Below are positions 42,036 through 51,869 of a DNA stretch of 64,000 nt, piece by piece (position 1 is the stretch's first letter; the number at the start of each line of letters is the position of its first letter). The stretch comes from an uncultured Nitrospirota bacterium (GTDB lineage: Bacteria > Nitrospirota > Nitrospiria > Nitrospirales > UBA8639), in the NCBI GenBank assembly GCA_937139405.1, contig CAKZPV010000025.1, forward strand, positions 1 through 64,000, given 5' to 3'. The notes below the pieces were generated by a model that did no database searches, had not been told where the DNA came from, and saw only the letters and a program-made list of their open reading frames with translations. The position numbers were made by a program, and so were the translations under genes.

Positions 42036-42491
42036 GGTCGACTTGAGACCGATCAGTTCGATTGCTTGCAGCGTCCGCTTTGGCCGTGAAAACCCTTAGC
42101 GTACGATAATTTCCAAATCCTCTATCGTCCCCCAGATGTCCACGAAATCCCGGAAAGTTCACCAAGCCATGACTTTTTTCTTACCCTGCTTATTATTCTT
42201 TTAAACGGATAGCTTAAACCTGGTCGTCACCCCTTTTGTTGACAAAGAAGCTGTCATTTCGTTAAATGCAAACTGCTTGCAATTAAAGATGTGGTGGGAC
42301 TTCGCTGGGTGAAGCCTTTCTCCCGGTGATTAGCCAGAAGGTGAAAGGAAAAACACTGGATTTAGCCTTTGGAAAGCAGGATCATCAACCTCGATGATTT
42401 GCGTTGTCTACTATTTCAAACTGTTTTTCTGTCGCTTCCCTTCAAGGTCGCTCATGGCTAAATCAAATTTTTTATCCCAAACCCATCCATC
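42036..42491. other. intergenic stretch after the IS
   Basis: 456 bases with no supported gene. It starts with the right target repeat of the IS. Joining the flanks of the IS gives continuous GC-rich sequence but no open gene, so the IS seems not to have broken a gene. Confidence 0.4.
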
Positions 42492-42800
42492 ATGATTCAC
42501 TCGAGAAATTCCACGTCAAAGGTCTTACGACAAAAGCTTTTCGCTGCCATTCTTTTTTTATGTTTCGGGGTGCTGGCGGGATTCTCCCCGCTTCTGCATA
42601 ACCATGATTTTGATCTCTCGGAGGCACACGAGGATTGCTCCGCCTGCCAATGGTCCCATTCTCCAACCAATTTAGAAACCTCTGCGTCAGCCCCTTCGCT
42701 TATTCCTCTTTTCTACTCCTTATATCCCACCCGCTCTCAACTATCCCTTCAAAATGCTCTTTTCCTCATTACCAACCGCGGGCCTCCTTTCTCCTTCTAA
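42492..42800 (+). CDS. small metal-associated-like secreted protein
   Basis: A 102-residue protein with one N-terminal hydrophobic segment (LFAAILFLCFGVLAGFSPL) followed by LHNHDFDLSEAHEDCSACQ, rich in His and Cys. This His-Asp-Cys-x-x-Cys pattern resembles small periplasmic proteins (DUF2946-like) placed next to heavy-metal efflux or outer-membrane genes. The rest is low-complexity and proline-rich. It lies 119 bases before an outer-membrane protein gene, and a copper ATPase gene lies 3 kb on. Family not confirmed. Confidence 0.6.
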   Translation: MIHSRNSTSKVLRQKLFAAILFLCFGVLAGFSPLLHNHDFDLSEAHEDCSACQWSHSPTNLETSASAPSLIPLFYSLYPTRSQLSLQNALFLITNRGPPFSF

Positions 42801-42919
42801 CGTCGTTTTTTTTCGCTCACGGCCCTGCCCGGCTCTACTCCCATGGGCATCGCTATATTCAAGAAACGAATCTGGGGGCAAACCCTTAACGCTCGCAGAT
42901 GAAAAGGAAGAGCTCTATC

Positions 42920-43774
42920 ATGTCATCCAACCATATAAAGATTCTATTTCTGTCCATATTCACCTTGTTATTGGCCATCGAGGCGGGAGCCCATGAAGCG
43001 GGGGCGCCTTTTTCAGGCGCGTTTCCAGAACCAATCATGCTTCATCATGCGCACATCGAAGATGAACAACGGATCAACCTCGCCGGGTTGGATAATTTCC
43101 GTACTGGGGAAAAGGAAGTGGCTGCTTTCTCTAGTTCGCTGGAGCTGGCGGTTACCTGGTTAGATGATTTCAGTTTTGGGTCGGAAATATTTATCCCCTT
43201 CTCAAATACCGGAGCATCCAATGACCAATTCGGTCTAGGGGACATAGAAATTCAACCGATTAAATACGCGTTTTTGAACAACCCGGAAACGGTTGTCACA
43301 GGGGTTTTCAGTCTTACCTTTCCGACAGGAGACGAATCCCGAGGGTTAGGGGGAGAGCAGACAACATTAGGGGGGAACTTGTTTTTAGACCAGGCCTATC
43401 GTAACTGGTATCTGGGGATCAATACCGAATATGCAGCCAGTGTATCCGGTCCCACGTTCAGTGAATTTGAAATGGCAGCGACCATTGCCTATTCGTTTAT
43501 CCGGGAAACCGGAGAAGGCGTAGCGCCAGCCATACCCAACCAGCCACTGGTACTAACCCTCATGTTGGAATGGGCTTCGGAATCCGTTTTAACAGGAGCA
43601 GAGTCGGGAGAGAACGTCATCACCCTTTTGCCTGGGTTTCAACTGTGGCATCCAGAATCAAACTGGCAGGTCCGGATGGGAATCGGGTTTCCCATAAGCT
43701 CTCACAAGGAAAATGATTTAGCGGGCCATTTACAGGTGGGGAACCATTTCGACTGGGGGCAGTTTTTTAAATAG
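42920..43774 (+). CDS. outer-membrane beta-barrel/transporter-like protein
   Basis: A 284-residue exported protein. The signal peptide (IKILFLSIFTLLLAIEAGA) is followed by a His-rich opening (HEAGAPFSGAFPEPIMLHHA) and a repeating amphipathic strand pattern (FSFGSEIFIPFSNTG, GVFSLTFPTGDESRG, VLTLMLEWASESVL), ending in FDWGQFF with a terminal aromatic, as in porin-like barrels. Similar proteins are annotated as transporters with unknown substrate. GGAAGAG is seven bases before the ATG at 42920. The neighbouring His/Cys protein suggests a metal link. Confidence 0.7.
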   Translation: MSSNHIKILFLSIFTLLLAIEAGAHEAGAPFSGAFPEPIMLHHAHIEDEQRINLAGLDNFRTGEKEVAAFSSSLELAVTWLDDFSFGSEIFIPFSNTGASNDQFGLGDIEIQPIKYAFLNNPETVVTGVFSLTFPTGDESRGLGGEQTTLGGNLFLDQAYRNWYLGINTEYAASVSGPTFSEFEMAATIAYSFIRETGEGVAPAIPNQPLVLTLMLEWASESVLTGAESGENVITLLPGFQLWHPESNWQVRMGIGFPISSHKENDLAGHLQVGNHFDWGQFFK

Positions 43775-44141
43775 CGGGTGCTATCCAGATTGTTGCCAAA
43801 ATGCATACTTAGAAAAATAGTTCTCATTTTTTCTTTCATAACTTAGCGTGCATTTTCGCAAGATTTTTCCTGCGACCCTTACTCAATTATTAAAAATATT
43901 TCAAAGGCTGCCACTTTGATTACACTTTAATCTTTCCCCTTCTATGAAATCTTAAGCGATTCAATCAAGTTTTATGGTGTTGCCTCCGATAAGTCCGTTC
44001 AGAGAAAGAGGTATGAGACCATCACCTGTAAGATGTTCCTTACTCCTTCGACACTTAAGGTCGGTCCGGTGTATCAAGGATCGGTGACCTTTCTGGCCCC
44101 TTTAATTCTCGGCTCGGTCCAACCCTACGAGGTGGAGTCCT
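43775..44141. other. intergenic stretch before flgK
   Basis: 367 bases with no gene. It contains a candidate sigma-28 promoter (43965-43992) about 150 bases upstream of flgK; the rest shows nothing notable. Confidence 0.5.
43965..43992 (+). promoter_or_regulatory. candidate sigma-28 (FliA) promoter
   Basis: TCAAGTTT (43965-43972) and TCCGATAA (43985-43992) each match 7 of 8 bases of the FliA consensus TAAAGTTT and GCCGATAA, with a 12-base spacer instead of 11. It points toward flgK, a late flagellar gene usually read from such promoters. Confidence 0.5.
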
Positions 44142-45788
44142 ATGGCAGGGATTAGTCACATCTTCAATATTGCCCGTTCGGGGATCCAAGCCCACCAGCA
44201 GGGCCTCGCCACGACTGCTCAGAATATTTCTAACATCAATACTGAGGGCTATTCTCGCCAAGAAGTGGTGTTGGAGACTAATCGCCCGGCTGAAGGGGTC
44301 ATTGGGAGCGGAGTTCAGGTCGGACAGATTCGGCGGACGGTCGATACATTTCTTGAAAATCAATTAACAGCTGGGAATGAAGATCTTGGGTTCATTGCGG
44401 CGCGCTCTACGTTTTTATCTCAGGCCGATGGCATTGTGACCGAAACCGAAAACTCGGGGCTTTCCAATGGCGTGACGGAATTTTTTAATGCCCTCCGGGA
44501 TGTCGCGACCAATCCGGAAAGTCCGATCCAAAGAACCGTGTTATTGGCCAAAGGCCAAACCGTGAGTACAGAATTTGTCAACCAAGCTCAAGCCTTAAAC
44601 CAAATACGCTTGGATGCCAATCAAGAAATTGTTCGTCATGTCGAAACCGTGAATGGATTGGCGACCCGTATTGCATCATTAAATGATGATATTTTCAAGG
44701 CAGAATCCAGTGGCCGTAATGCCCCGGATTTGCGAGATCAACGTGCCGTGCTCATCAATGATCTTGCCGAATTGGTGGATATTGAACAAATTCAACTCCG
44801 CGACGGCATTGGCATCAATGTGGGGGGACAATTACTCGTTGGAGGCAATCATGCCAATGCCTTATCCACGATTCCTGATGCTGATAATCCTCCCATGAAC
44901 GACGTGGCATTTGTGCGGAGCGATGGAAGTGCCTTTGCCATATCTTCGAAGCTCCAAGGTGGAAAAATCGGAGGATTACTTCAGGTCCGTGATGTAGATG
45001 TGGTGGGTTTTCAAGATCGTGTCGACCGGTTGGCCGCAACGTTCATCAATGAATTTAATCAGCAACATCAGGCCGGCTTTGCGTTAGATGGGACCACCAA
45101 TAATTCCTTTTTTACAGAGATAACCCCTCCAGCTCCCGTGGCAAGCGATACCAATAGTGGGACGGCCGTGGGAACCTCTGTTGCGATTACTGACCCGACG
45201 CTGCTGACGTTTCAAAATTATGAAGTGCAGTTTTCTGGCGCCTCAGCCTATTCCATTGTGAATACGGCTAGCGGGTCAACAGTTACCACTGGATCCTACA
45301 CCTCCGGAGCGGCCATTAATTTCGAGGGAATTGATGTGATATTAACTGGTGCGGCTGCGACCGGCGATGTCTATACGGTGAGTGTCCATCAAGGTTCGGC
45401 CCAGCGCTTTGGTCTTGCCTTAACGGATGTTGACAAAGTCGCGGCATCTTCGACGGCCCTTGGTGTACCTGGAAATAATGTCAACGCGTTAGCCTTGGTG
45501 AATCTGCACACGGGTCGTCAAGCCACGCTCGGGAATTTGACCATCAATGATTACCAGACGATTACGACCGGAAATGTGGGCAATGCCACACGTGAGGCAG
45601 AATTACTCTTAAATACCACAACTCTTGAACTCGAACAAATAAAGGGTTTGCGGGAAAGTGTGTCCGGAGTTTCATTGGACGAAGAACTAACGAACTTATT
45701 GACCTTCCAACGCTCATTTGAGGCTTCTGCCAGATTGATAACGGTGGCGGATGAATTATTACAAACCGTCATTAATCTGGGTCGCTAA
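44142..45788 (+). CDS. flgK: flagellar hook-associated protein FlgK
   Basis: A 548-residue HAP1. The N-terminal rod domain (FNIARSGIQAHQQGLATTAQ, NISNINTEGYSRQEV) and the C-terminal block (VSLDEELTNLLTFQRSFEAS, ITVADELLQTVINLGR) are the conserved coiled-coil ends that join hook and filament; the middle (about 320-420) is the variable surface part, rich in Thr and Ser. GGTGGAG lies just before the ATG. No flgL, flgM, flgN or other flagellar gene is adjacent: a metal gene lies upstream and copA is convergent downstream. Confidence 0.95.
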   Translation: MAGISHIFNIARSGIQAHQQGLATTAQNISNINTEGYSRQEVVLETNRPAEGVIGSGVQVGQIRRTVDTFLENQLTAGNEDLGFIAARSTFLSQADGIVTETENSGLSNGVTEFFNALRDVATNPESPIQRTVLLAKGQTVSTEFVNQAQALNQIRLDANQEIVRHVETVNGLATRIASLNDDIFKAESSGRNAPDLRDQRAVLINDLAELVDIEQIQLRDGIGINVGGQLLVGGNHANALSTIPDADNPPMNDVAFVRSDGSAFAISSKLQGGKIGGLLQVRDVDVVGFQDRVDRLAATFINEFNQQHQAGFALDGTTNNSFFTEITPPAPVASDTNSGTAVGTSVAITDPTLLTFQNYEVQFSGASAYSIVNTASGSTVTTGSYTSGAAINFEGIDVILTGAAATGDVYTVSVHQGSAQRFGLALTDVDKVAASSTALGVPGNNVNALALVNLHTGRQATLGNLTINDYQTITTGNVGNATREAELLLNTTTLELEQIKGLRESVSGVSLDEELTNLLTFQRSFEASARLITVADELLQTVINLGR

Positions 45789-45862
45789 GACAATCGACTC
45801 CGTATCAATTAAGCTTTTTTCAAAACCTTTTAGACCCGCACAGATAAGGGTCAACCCAAGGT

Positions 45863-48355
45863 TTACAGTTGCACATTTCGTAGGCGGAGCGAATTTGTAA
45901 TAACGGAGACAGAGCTGAACGTCATAGCGGCTGCCGCAATAATGGGGCTGAGAAGGATTCCAAATATTGGATAGAGGATTCCAGCTGCCACAGGCACTCC
46001 AAGGCTATTATATATGAAGGCGAAAAACATATTTTGGCGGATATTCCGCATGGTGCCTTGGCTTAGGCGTCTTGCTCGTGCAATTCCTCTAAGGTCCCCT
46101 TTGATTAAGGTAACCCCGGCGCTTTCCATGGCCACATCTGCCCCTGTGCCCATAGCAATTCCTACATTGGCCTGGGCCAAGGCTGGCGCATCATTTATCC
46201 CGTCACCAGCCATGGCTACTACCTGGCCTTCGTTTTGCAGCTTTTGTATTGCTTGCCCTTTGTCTTCGGGAAGAACCTCTGCAATAACCTCATCAATCCC
46301 GAGTTTGCGGGCGACAACTTCTGCCGTTTTTCTATTATCGCCCGTTAGCATCACCACGCGAATCTTGTTGTCGTGGAGCAGTTGAACAGCCTCCGGTGTG
46401 GAAGATTTTATGGGGTCGGACACTCCAATTAAACCTGCAAGCTGACCATTAGCAGCGACAAACATCACCGTTTGGCCTTCCTCGCGGAGACTATCGACTT
46501 GGGCATTAATTCTTTGAAGTTTGTCGGATGCAACTCCTATGTCCTCTTCAAGAAATAGCCTGGTCCCAAGAGCCACGTCCTTATTACTCACACGTCCCAT
46601 AACGCCTTTTCCCGTAACCGAGCGGAAATTTCTGACCTCGAATAATTCAAGTTCCTTTTCTTGTGCACCAGCCAGAATGGCTGCTGCCAGGGGATGCTCA
46701 CTACTCTGCTCCAAACTGGAGCCTAGCTGAAGAACGTTTTTCTCATCCCACTCATTGAGTGGAATAAGTGAGGTCAAGCGGGGTTTGCCCTCTGTCAGCG
46801 TTCCTGTTTTATCAACAACTAAAGTGGTAACCTTTTCCATTATTTCCAAGGCTTCCGCGTTTTTTATTAGGACACCTGCTGTGGCTCCTCGGCCCGTTCC
46901 CACCATGATGGACATTGGCGTGGCTAATCCCAATGCACAAGGGCACGCGATAATTAATACGGCGACCGCGTTGACCAGGGCGAAGGTCATCCGAGGCTCT
47001 GGCCCAAACACGGACCATATGATGAAGGTCAGAATTGCAATGAACAGGACGGCAGGAACAAAGTAACTAGAGACCACATCTGCCAACCGCTGAATAGGGG
47101 CTCGGCTTCTTTGCGCTTCGCTGACCATTCGTACAATTTGAGCAAGCATCGTTTCACTGCCTATCCGCTCTGCCTTCATGACTAATGAGCCTGTCCCATT
47201 CACGGTTCCACCAGTTACTTTGTTTCCTTTGGTTTTTTCTACAGGAATTGGTTCTCCAGTAATCATTGATTCATCAACTGAGCTTTGCCCTTCCAAAACC
47301 GCCCCATCCACCGGAATTTTTACACCAGGCCGGATTCTCAATTTATTCCCAAGCTGTACTTGATCGATGGGAATATCTTCTTCCCGCCCATCTTCGAAAA
47401 CTATGCGCGCCGTTTTGGGTGCGAGGCCCAGAAGCGCTTTAATGGCACTACTCGTTTGGCTACGCGCTTTTAGCTCCATGACTTGGCCTAACAAGACCAA
47501 GACAATAATGATGGCGGCCGCTTCGAAATACACCGCGACTTCGCCACTTGGGCCGCGAAATGATGCAGGAAAAAGCTCTGGAAAAAGGGTGGCCACCACG
47601 CTGTACACATAGGCCGTGCCCGTTCCTATGGCGATAAGGGTAAACATGTTGAGGCTTCGATTGACGAGGGACGCCCAACCTCGTTGGAAGAAAGGCCAGC
47701 CGGCCCACAACACAACAGGAGTGGAAAATGCTAGTTGAATCCAGCCAAGCAATTTCCCGTCTATGAAACGCTCTATTTGGAGTCCCGGAATCATTTCGGA
47801 CATGGCCAAGAAAAATACCGGTAATGCCAACACGAGACCCACCCAGAACCGACGCGTCATGTCGACCAGCTCAGGATTATCTTCCTCTTCTAACGAAACT
47901 GTTCGCGGTTCGAGGGCCATGCCGCATTTAGGACAGGAGCCTGGCTGGTCCTGCACCACTTCTGGATGCATGGGACACACATATTCCGTCTTGGTGGCTG
48001 GTGCTGCAGCGATCTCCTGTTCGAGGGCCATACCGCATTTGGGACACGGGCTCGGTTTGTCGGCTTCGACGCCCGGACACATCGGGCAAATATATTTAGT
48101 CGTTCCTGTCGCTTCGTGTGGTTCCATCGATTGGTGGTATTGACCCTTCAGGAATCCCTCTGGATCGGACCCGAACCCTTTCATGCAATGGGTACTACAA
48201 AAGTAGTAGGTCTGTTCGTTGTGGTTGTACGTTTCCGCCGCATTGAGCGGATCCACCATCATGCCGCAAACGGGGTCCTTCATCTGCTCCATTTTTGCCA
48301 TACTCAAATCCTGTCGAAATAGCTTGGTGCTTTGGGGGTGGGGATGATGCTCCAT
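45863..48355 (-). CDS. copA: copper-translocating P1B-type ATPase with YHS and metal-binding domains
   Basis: An 830-residue P1B ATPase. The N-terminus has a YHS domain ([19 protein letters not shown]) and two short zinc-ribbon-like metal-binding domains ([14 protein letters not shown] with [22 protein letters not shown] with CPKCGMAL). The core holds the CPC motif ([13 protein letters not shown]) in helix 6, TGE in the actuator ([11 protein letters not shown]), the phosphorylated Asp in [17 protein letters not shown], and [13 protein letters not shown]. The pump exports Cu(I), possibly Ag(I). Start ATG 48355 follows AAAGG; one at 48301 is possible and keeps the YHS domain. Confidence 0.93.
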   Translation of the reverse strand: MEHHPHPQSTKLFRQDLSMAKMEQMKDPVCGMMVDPLNAAETYNHNEQTYYFCSTHCMKGFGSDPEGFLKGQYHQSMEPHEATGTTKYICPMCPGVEADKPSPCPKCGMALEQEIAAAPATKTEYVCPMHPEVVQDQPGSCPKCGMALEPRTVSLEEEDNPELVDMTRRFWVGLVLALPVFFLAMSEMIPGLQIERFIDGKLLGWIQLAFSTPVVLWAGWPFFQRGWASLVNRSLNMFTLIAIGTGTAYVYSVVATLFPELFPASFRGPSGEVAVYFEAAAIIIVLVLLGQVMELKARSQTSSAIKALLGLAPKTARIVFEDGREEDIPIDQVQLGNKLRIRPGVKIPVDGAVLEGQSSVDESMITGEPIPVEKTKGNKVTGGTVNGTGSLVMKAERIGSETMLAQIVRMVSEAQRSRAPIQRLADVVSSYFVPAVLFIAILTFIIWSVFGPEPRMTFALVNAVAVLIIACPCALGLATPMSIMVGTGRGATAGVLIKNAEALEIMEKVTTLVVDKTGTLTEGKPRLTSLIPLNEWDEKNVLQLGSSLEQSSEHPLAAAILAGAQEKELELFEVRNFRSVTGKGVMGRVSNKDVALGTRLFLEEDIGVASDKLQRINAQVDSLREEGQTVMFVAANGQLAGLIGVSDPIKSSTPEAVQLLHDNKIRVVMLTGDNRKTAEVVARKLGIDEVIAEVLPEDKGQAIQKLQNEGQVVAMAGDGINDAPALAQANVGIAMGTGADVAMESAGVTLIKGDLRGIARARRLSQGTMRNIRQNMFFAFIYNSLGVPVAAGILYPIFGILLSPIIAAAAMTFSSVSVITNSLRLRNVQL

Positions 48356-48475
48356 CTCGAGGCCTTTTCCAATCTACCGATAGTTAAAAAATGCACATTC
48401 CACATCAAACAGTTTCCTTAACCGATTCCTCAATTCTGTCTGTTACGGAGTTTTCCCCTTTTCCGTATGGGGGCA

Positions 48476-51400
48476 TCATAACTCCTCCTCGAGTGCCAAC
48501 GCTGATTCCTGCTTAAGATCTTGGCTTATTACCGGCTTTCCCCTCATTTGAAACACGCGGGTCGTCCCACCCACGAAGGTTTCGATCGTGTCGTTGATAC
48601 ACAAGGCTATCGGAGGTGCCAGGCGCTCCCGCCCACGCACCGTGAGGGAGTCGTGCGTCAGCCGCAAATCAAACGATTGCCCTCGATAGCGGATTCGCAT
48701 ATCAAGGCGCCCTATGTCTTGAGGCAATTCCGGATTGATCCGCAGCACATTGTTTTTGACCTCGATTCCCGTCGAAACGCGCTGCACCAAATCGACCGTT
48801 CCTGCCATGGCACCCAAGTGGATACCTTCGGCCGTGGAGCCTTGCTGAACATCATGCACGTCGCTTTGCAGCGCCTCTGCAAAGAGATTCATGGCGCGTG
48901 GTCGGTCGGAACGCGCTAAGACCCACGCACAAACCACACGGCACAACGTTGAGCCATGAGCCACGCGGTCAGCATAGTAGGCGACGTTGCGTGGAATCGT
49001 TTGATATTCGAACGGATAGTCCAGACGCTCGAATAGCTCCCCAAGTTCCTCGGCGGAAAACAGGTAAAACAACATGAGCACGTCGGCCTGTTTTGAAAGT
49101 TTGTAGCCATTGGGGCTGTCATTCTCCGCCTCGAGAATGAGGTCGAGCCGCTGGATGTTGCCGTAACGGGTTTGGTAGTCCTCCCAATCGAACTCGCGTA
49201 ATGTTTCGTAGCCCTCGAACTGGCTGATGATTCCATCTTTCTGTAACGGTAGGTACATCCTGCGGCTGATGACGTCCCAGCGCGCAATTTCTTCTCTGGA
49301 CAATCCTAATTGCGTGGTAAGTTCCGCCCGGCGCAGGTCAGGAAGGAGGTCGAGCACCTCCAGCGCCCGACATAGGACCCACACGGCCATCATGTTGGTA
49401 TACGCGTTGTTGTTGAGGCCAAGTGTCGGGGAATCCGGATAGCGGTCATGGAACTCATCTGGACCCATCACACCGCGGATCTCGTAGCGCCCACGATCGT
49501 TATTCAAGCTCGCAATGCTGGACCAGAAGCGAGCGATTTCGAGGATCAGTTCGGCGCCGTAGAACTGTAGAAACTCGATGTCGTGCGTGACTTGGAAGTA
49601 TTGCCACACGTTGTAGGCAATGGCGCTGCCCACGTGACGCTGCAGGTAAGTGTTGTCGCGCATCCAGCGCCGTGAGCGGGGGTTCAGGTTGAAAACTTGC
49701 GTCTCCTCTTGTCCGTCACTCCCGCTTTGCCATGGATACATGGCTCCCTTGTAGCCAGCACTTTGGGCAGCCGTACGAGCCTCACCCAGACGTCGATACC
49801 GGTACATCAACAGCGCGCGGGTGATTTCGGGCATGCGCGTGTTGAAGAATGGGAAGATAAACAATTCATCCCAGAAAATGTGGCCTTGGTAGGCCTCACC
49901 CGTCCAGCCCCGCGGAGGTACGCCTATATCGAGTCCGATGGAATTGGGTGAAACCGTTTGGAGCAGGTGAAACATGTTCAACCGAAGCAGCATGGGGATG
50001 TTCAATTTAAACTCCGACGCGGCGGGTTGGAGATGAATGTCGAAATGGCGCCACACGTGCTTCCAGGCAAGAATATGATCCGCCATCACTGCTGCAAAGT
50101 TCCCGGCACGCGCAAGGGCCTTACGGGCTTCCAGCCCGCACTCCGAAATAGCGTGATCGCGGGAGGTATACACTGAAGCCAGTTTTTCCAGCACCAGTGT
50201 TTCCCCTGCCTGCAGGTCGGTTTCCAGCTCTTGCCCAATATATCCTGGTTCTTCAATGTTGTGGCGTGGGACTTCCAGCAGTTGTCCCTGGAGGAAGGCT
50301 TGCGTGCGCGCCGCTTGTGCGACATGGAGATATGATTGGGTGGTGCGTACCAACAGGGAGACCGTATCCCTGCTCACGATCTCACCTGTCAGCGGCTCCA
50401 AGTGTTTCGGGTTAAAGTTGCGGTACAACTTGGCGCCGGCATTGATGACACGCCCTTCAATCGCGGAACGGACGGTGACGCGTTCGGACCAATTCTCGGC
50501 AGTCAGCGTTAACTCCAGTGCACCCAGGTGCATGTCCCGCATCGAGACCAGGCGTCGCTCCTGCAACCTACTACGCCGCCCTTGGTCGTCCATGAAGCGT
50601 ATGATCCGCGATAGAACACCGTGCCTCAGATCGAGTTCCTGGCGGTAGGATAGAATTTGCACTGATCTTGTATCGAACCACGCTTGATCGCCGATACGAA
50701 ACGCAAGTGCGAGCCAGTTGGGAAAATTCACCAGATCCTCGTTTTCAACCACTCGACCATTGACCTGGGTGTGCAGACGATTGTAACCGCCAGCGAGGTA
50801 GGTTCCCGGATAATGAACCTCATCCGCCCCTGCCCATGGTGCGGCCGCCCGAGTCGTGAAATAGCCATTGCCCAAGGAACATAAGGCTTCGCGGGTTCCC
50901 TCTTCTGCTGGATTAAACCCTTCGAAAACCAGCGACCACGCGGAAGGAGGCTCGACCGATACCTGAACTTGGCCCAAATTGGTCACTACGACATCGGCTC
51001 CGGCCTCACGCAGCGCCTGCGAATGCCCGCTTCGATCGACTCCGATGACACAGCCAAATTGGCCTGCGCGCCCGGCCTCAACTCCAGCAATCGCGTCTTC
51101 CACGACAACGGCCCGCGAGGGTTCGGTCCTGAGGCGCCGTGCGGCCTCCAGGAATGCATCCGGTGCCGGCTTGCCCTTAAGCTTAAGTCGCATGGTGTCT
51201 CTCCCGTCCACTCGGATGTCGAACAGCTGGGTAATACCCGCAACTGCGAGTACTTCGGCGCAGTTGTTGCTGGAAGACACGACGGCAGTCTTCATCTCTT
51301 GAGCCCGAAGCGTTCGCACCAACGCGATTGATGGTTCATACGGCTCGACGCAGTGTTGCTTCAGATGCTCGAGGAAATACCGGTCTTTACGATTTCCCAG

Positions 51401-51715
51401 TCCTCGAATGGTTTGAGCCTCAGGACCGTCTTCGGATGTGCCAAGTGGCAGCTCAACTCCTCGCGACATGAGGAAAGCGGTCACGCCATCGTAACGGGGC
51501 TTGCCATCGACGTAGCGTCGGTAGTCGGCGTCTAGGTCAAAGGGAATGAACGGTTCGCCCATCTCTGCCGACCTTTGCTCGAGAAACCTATCGAACAGCT
51601 TTTTCCAAGCCATGGCATGGATGCGGGCCGTCTTCGTCAGGACCCCGTCCAGATCAAATAAAACCGCGTCGTAGTCTCGTGGGGAGAGTGTAATGACGGG
51701 GCATATACAGGTCAT
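48476..51715 (-). CDS. fused beta-phosphoglucomutase and GH65 phosphorylase
   Basis: A 1079-residue bifunctional enzyme. Residues 1-250 are a HAD phosphatase-fold beta-phosphoglucomutase (nucleophile D21 and D23 in LFDLDGVLTKT, cap, AVVSSSNNCAEV, VVVEDAIAGVEAG). From about 260 comes a glycoside hydrolase family 65 protein (ALCSLGNGYFTTRAA, WDELFIFPFFNTRMPE; general acid Glu in GVMGPDEFHD). GH65 enzymes phosphorolyse trehalose, maltose or kojibiose to glucose and beta-glucose 1-phosphate; the mutase then gives glucose 6-phosphate. Fusion channels this intermediate. The exact disaccharide cannot be read from motifs. A phosphoketolase follows upstream on the same strand. Confidence 0.92.
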   Translation of the reverse strand: MTCICPVITLSPRDYDAVLFDLDGVLTKTARIHAMAWKKLFDRFLEQRSAEMGEPFIPFDLDADYRRYVDGKPRYDGVTAFLMSRGVELPLGTSEDGPEAQTIRGLGNRKDRYFLEHLKQHCVEPYEPSIALVRTLRAQEMKTAVVSSSNNCAEVLAVAGITQLFDIRVDGRDTMRLKLKGKPAPDAFLEAARRLRTEPSRAVVVEDAIAGVEAGRAGQFGCVIGVDRSGHSQALREAGADVVVTNLGQVQVSVEPPSAWSLVFEGFNPAEEGTREALCSLGNGYFTTRAAAPWAGADEVHYPGTYLAGGYNRLHTQVNGRVVENEDLVNFPNWLALAFRIGDQAWFDTRSVQILSYRQELDLRHGVLSRIIRFMDDQGRRSRLQERRLVSMRDMHLGALELTLTAENWSERVTVRSAIEGRVINAGAKLYRNFNPKHLEPLTGEIVSRDTVSLLVRTTQSYLHVAQAARTQAFLQGQLLEVPRHNIEEPGYIGQELETDLQAGETLVLEKLASVYTSRDHAISECGLEARKALARAGNFAAVMADHILAWKHVWRHFDIHLQPAASEFKLNIPMLLRLNMFHLLQTVSPNSIGLDIGVPPRGWTGEAYQGHIFWDELFIFPFFNTRMPEITRALLMYRYRRLGEARTAAQSAGYKGAMYPWQSGSDGQEETQVFNLNPRSRRWMRDNTYLQRHVGSAIAYNVWQYFQVTHDIEFLQFYGAELILEIARFWSSIASLNNDRGRYEIRGVMGPDEFHDRYPDSPTLGLNNNAYTNMMAVWVLCRALEVLDLLPDLRRAELTTQLGLSREEIARWDVISRRMYLPLQKDGIISQFEGYETLREFDWEDYQTRYGNIQRLDLILEAENDSPNGYKLSKQADVLMLFYLFSAEELGELFERLDYPFEYQTIPRNVAYYADRVAHGSTLCRVVCAWVLARSDRPRAMNLFAEALQSDVHDVQQGSTAEGIHLGAMAGTVDLVQRVSTGIEVKNNVLRINPELPQDIGRLDMRIRYRGQSFDLRLTHDSLTVRGRERLAPPIALCINDTIETFVGGTTRVFQMRGKPVISQDLKQESALALEEEL

Positions 51716-51869
51716 GATGGAGTCAGTCCTCGCTTATGACGTGAACAGCATTTGGAAAGATCCTGCCAGGGGATTTGATAAAATTGTAACTTCTACTTTT
51801 CAAATCCCTTGGCCTGAAGCTCATCCCATTTCAGTTTCCTTGAGGAAACTCGGCTAGGACAGGAAGCCA

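Noticed and set aside
51765-51820. GGGATTTGA...TCAAATCCC inverted repeat between xfp and the GH65 fusion gene
   Set aside because: Arms are only nine bases with a loop of over 20, and no T-run follows, so it is not a convincing terminator.
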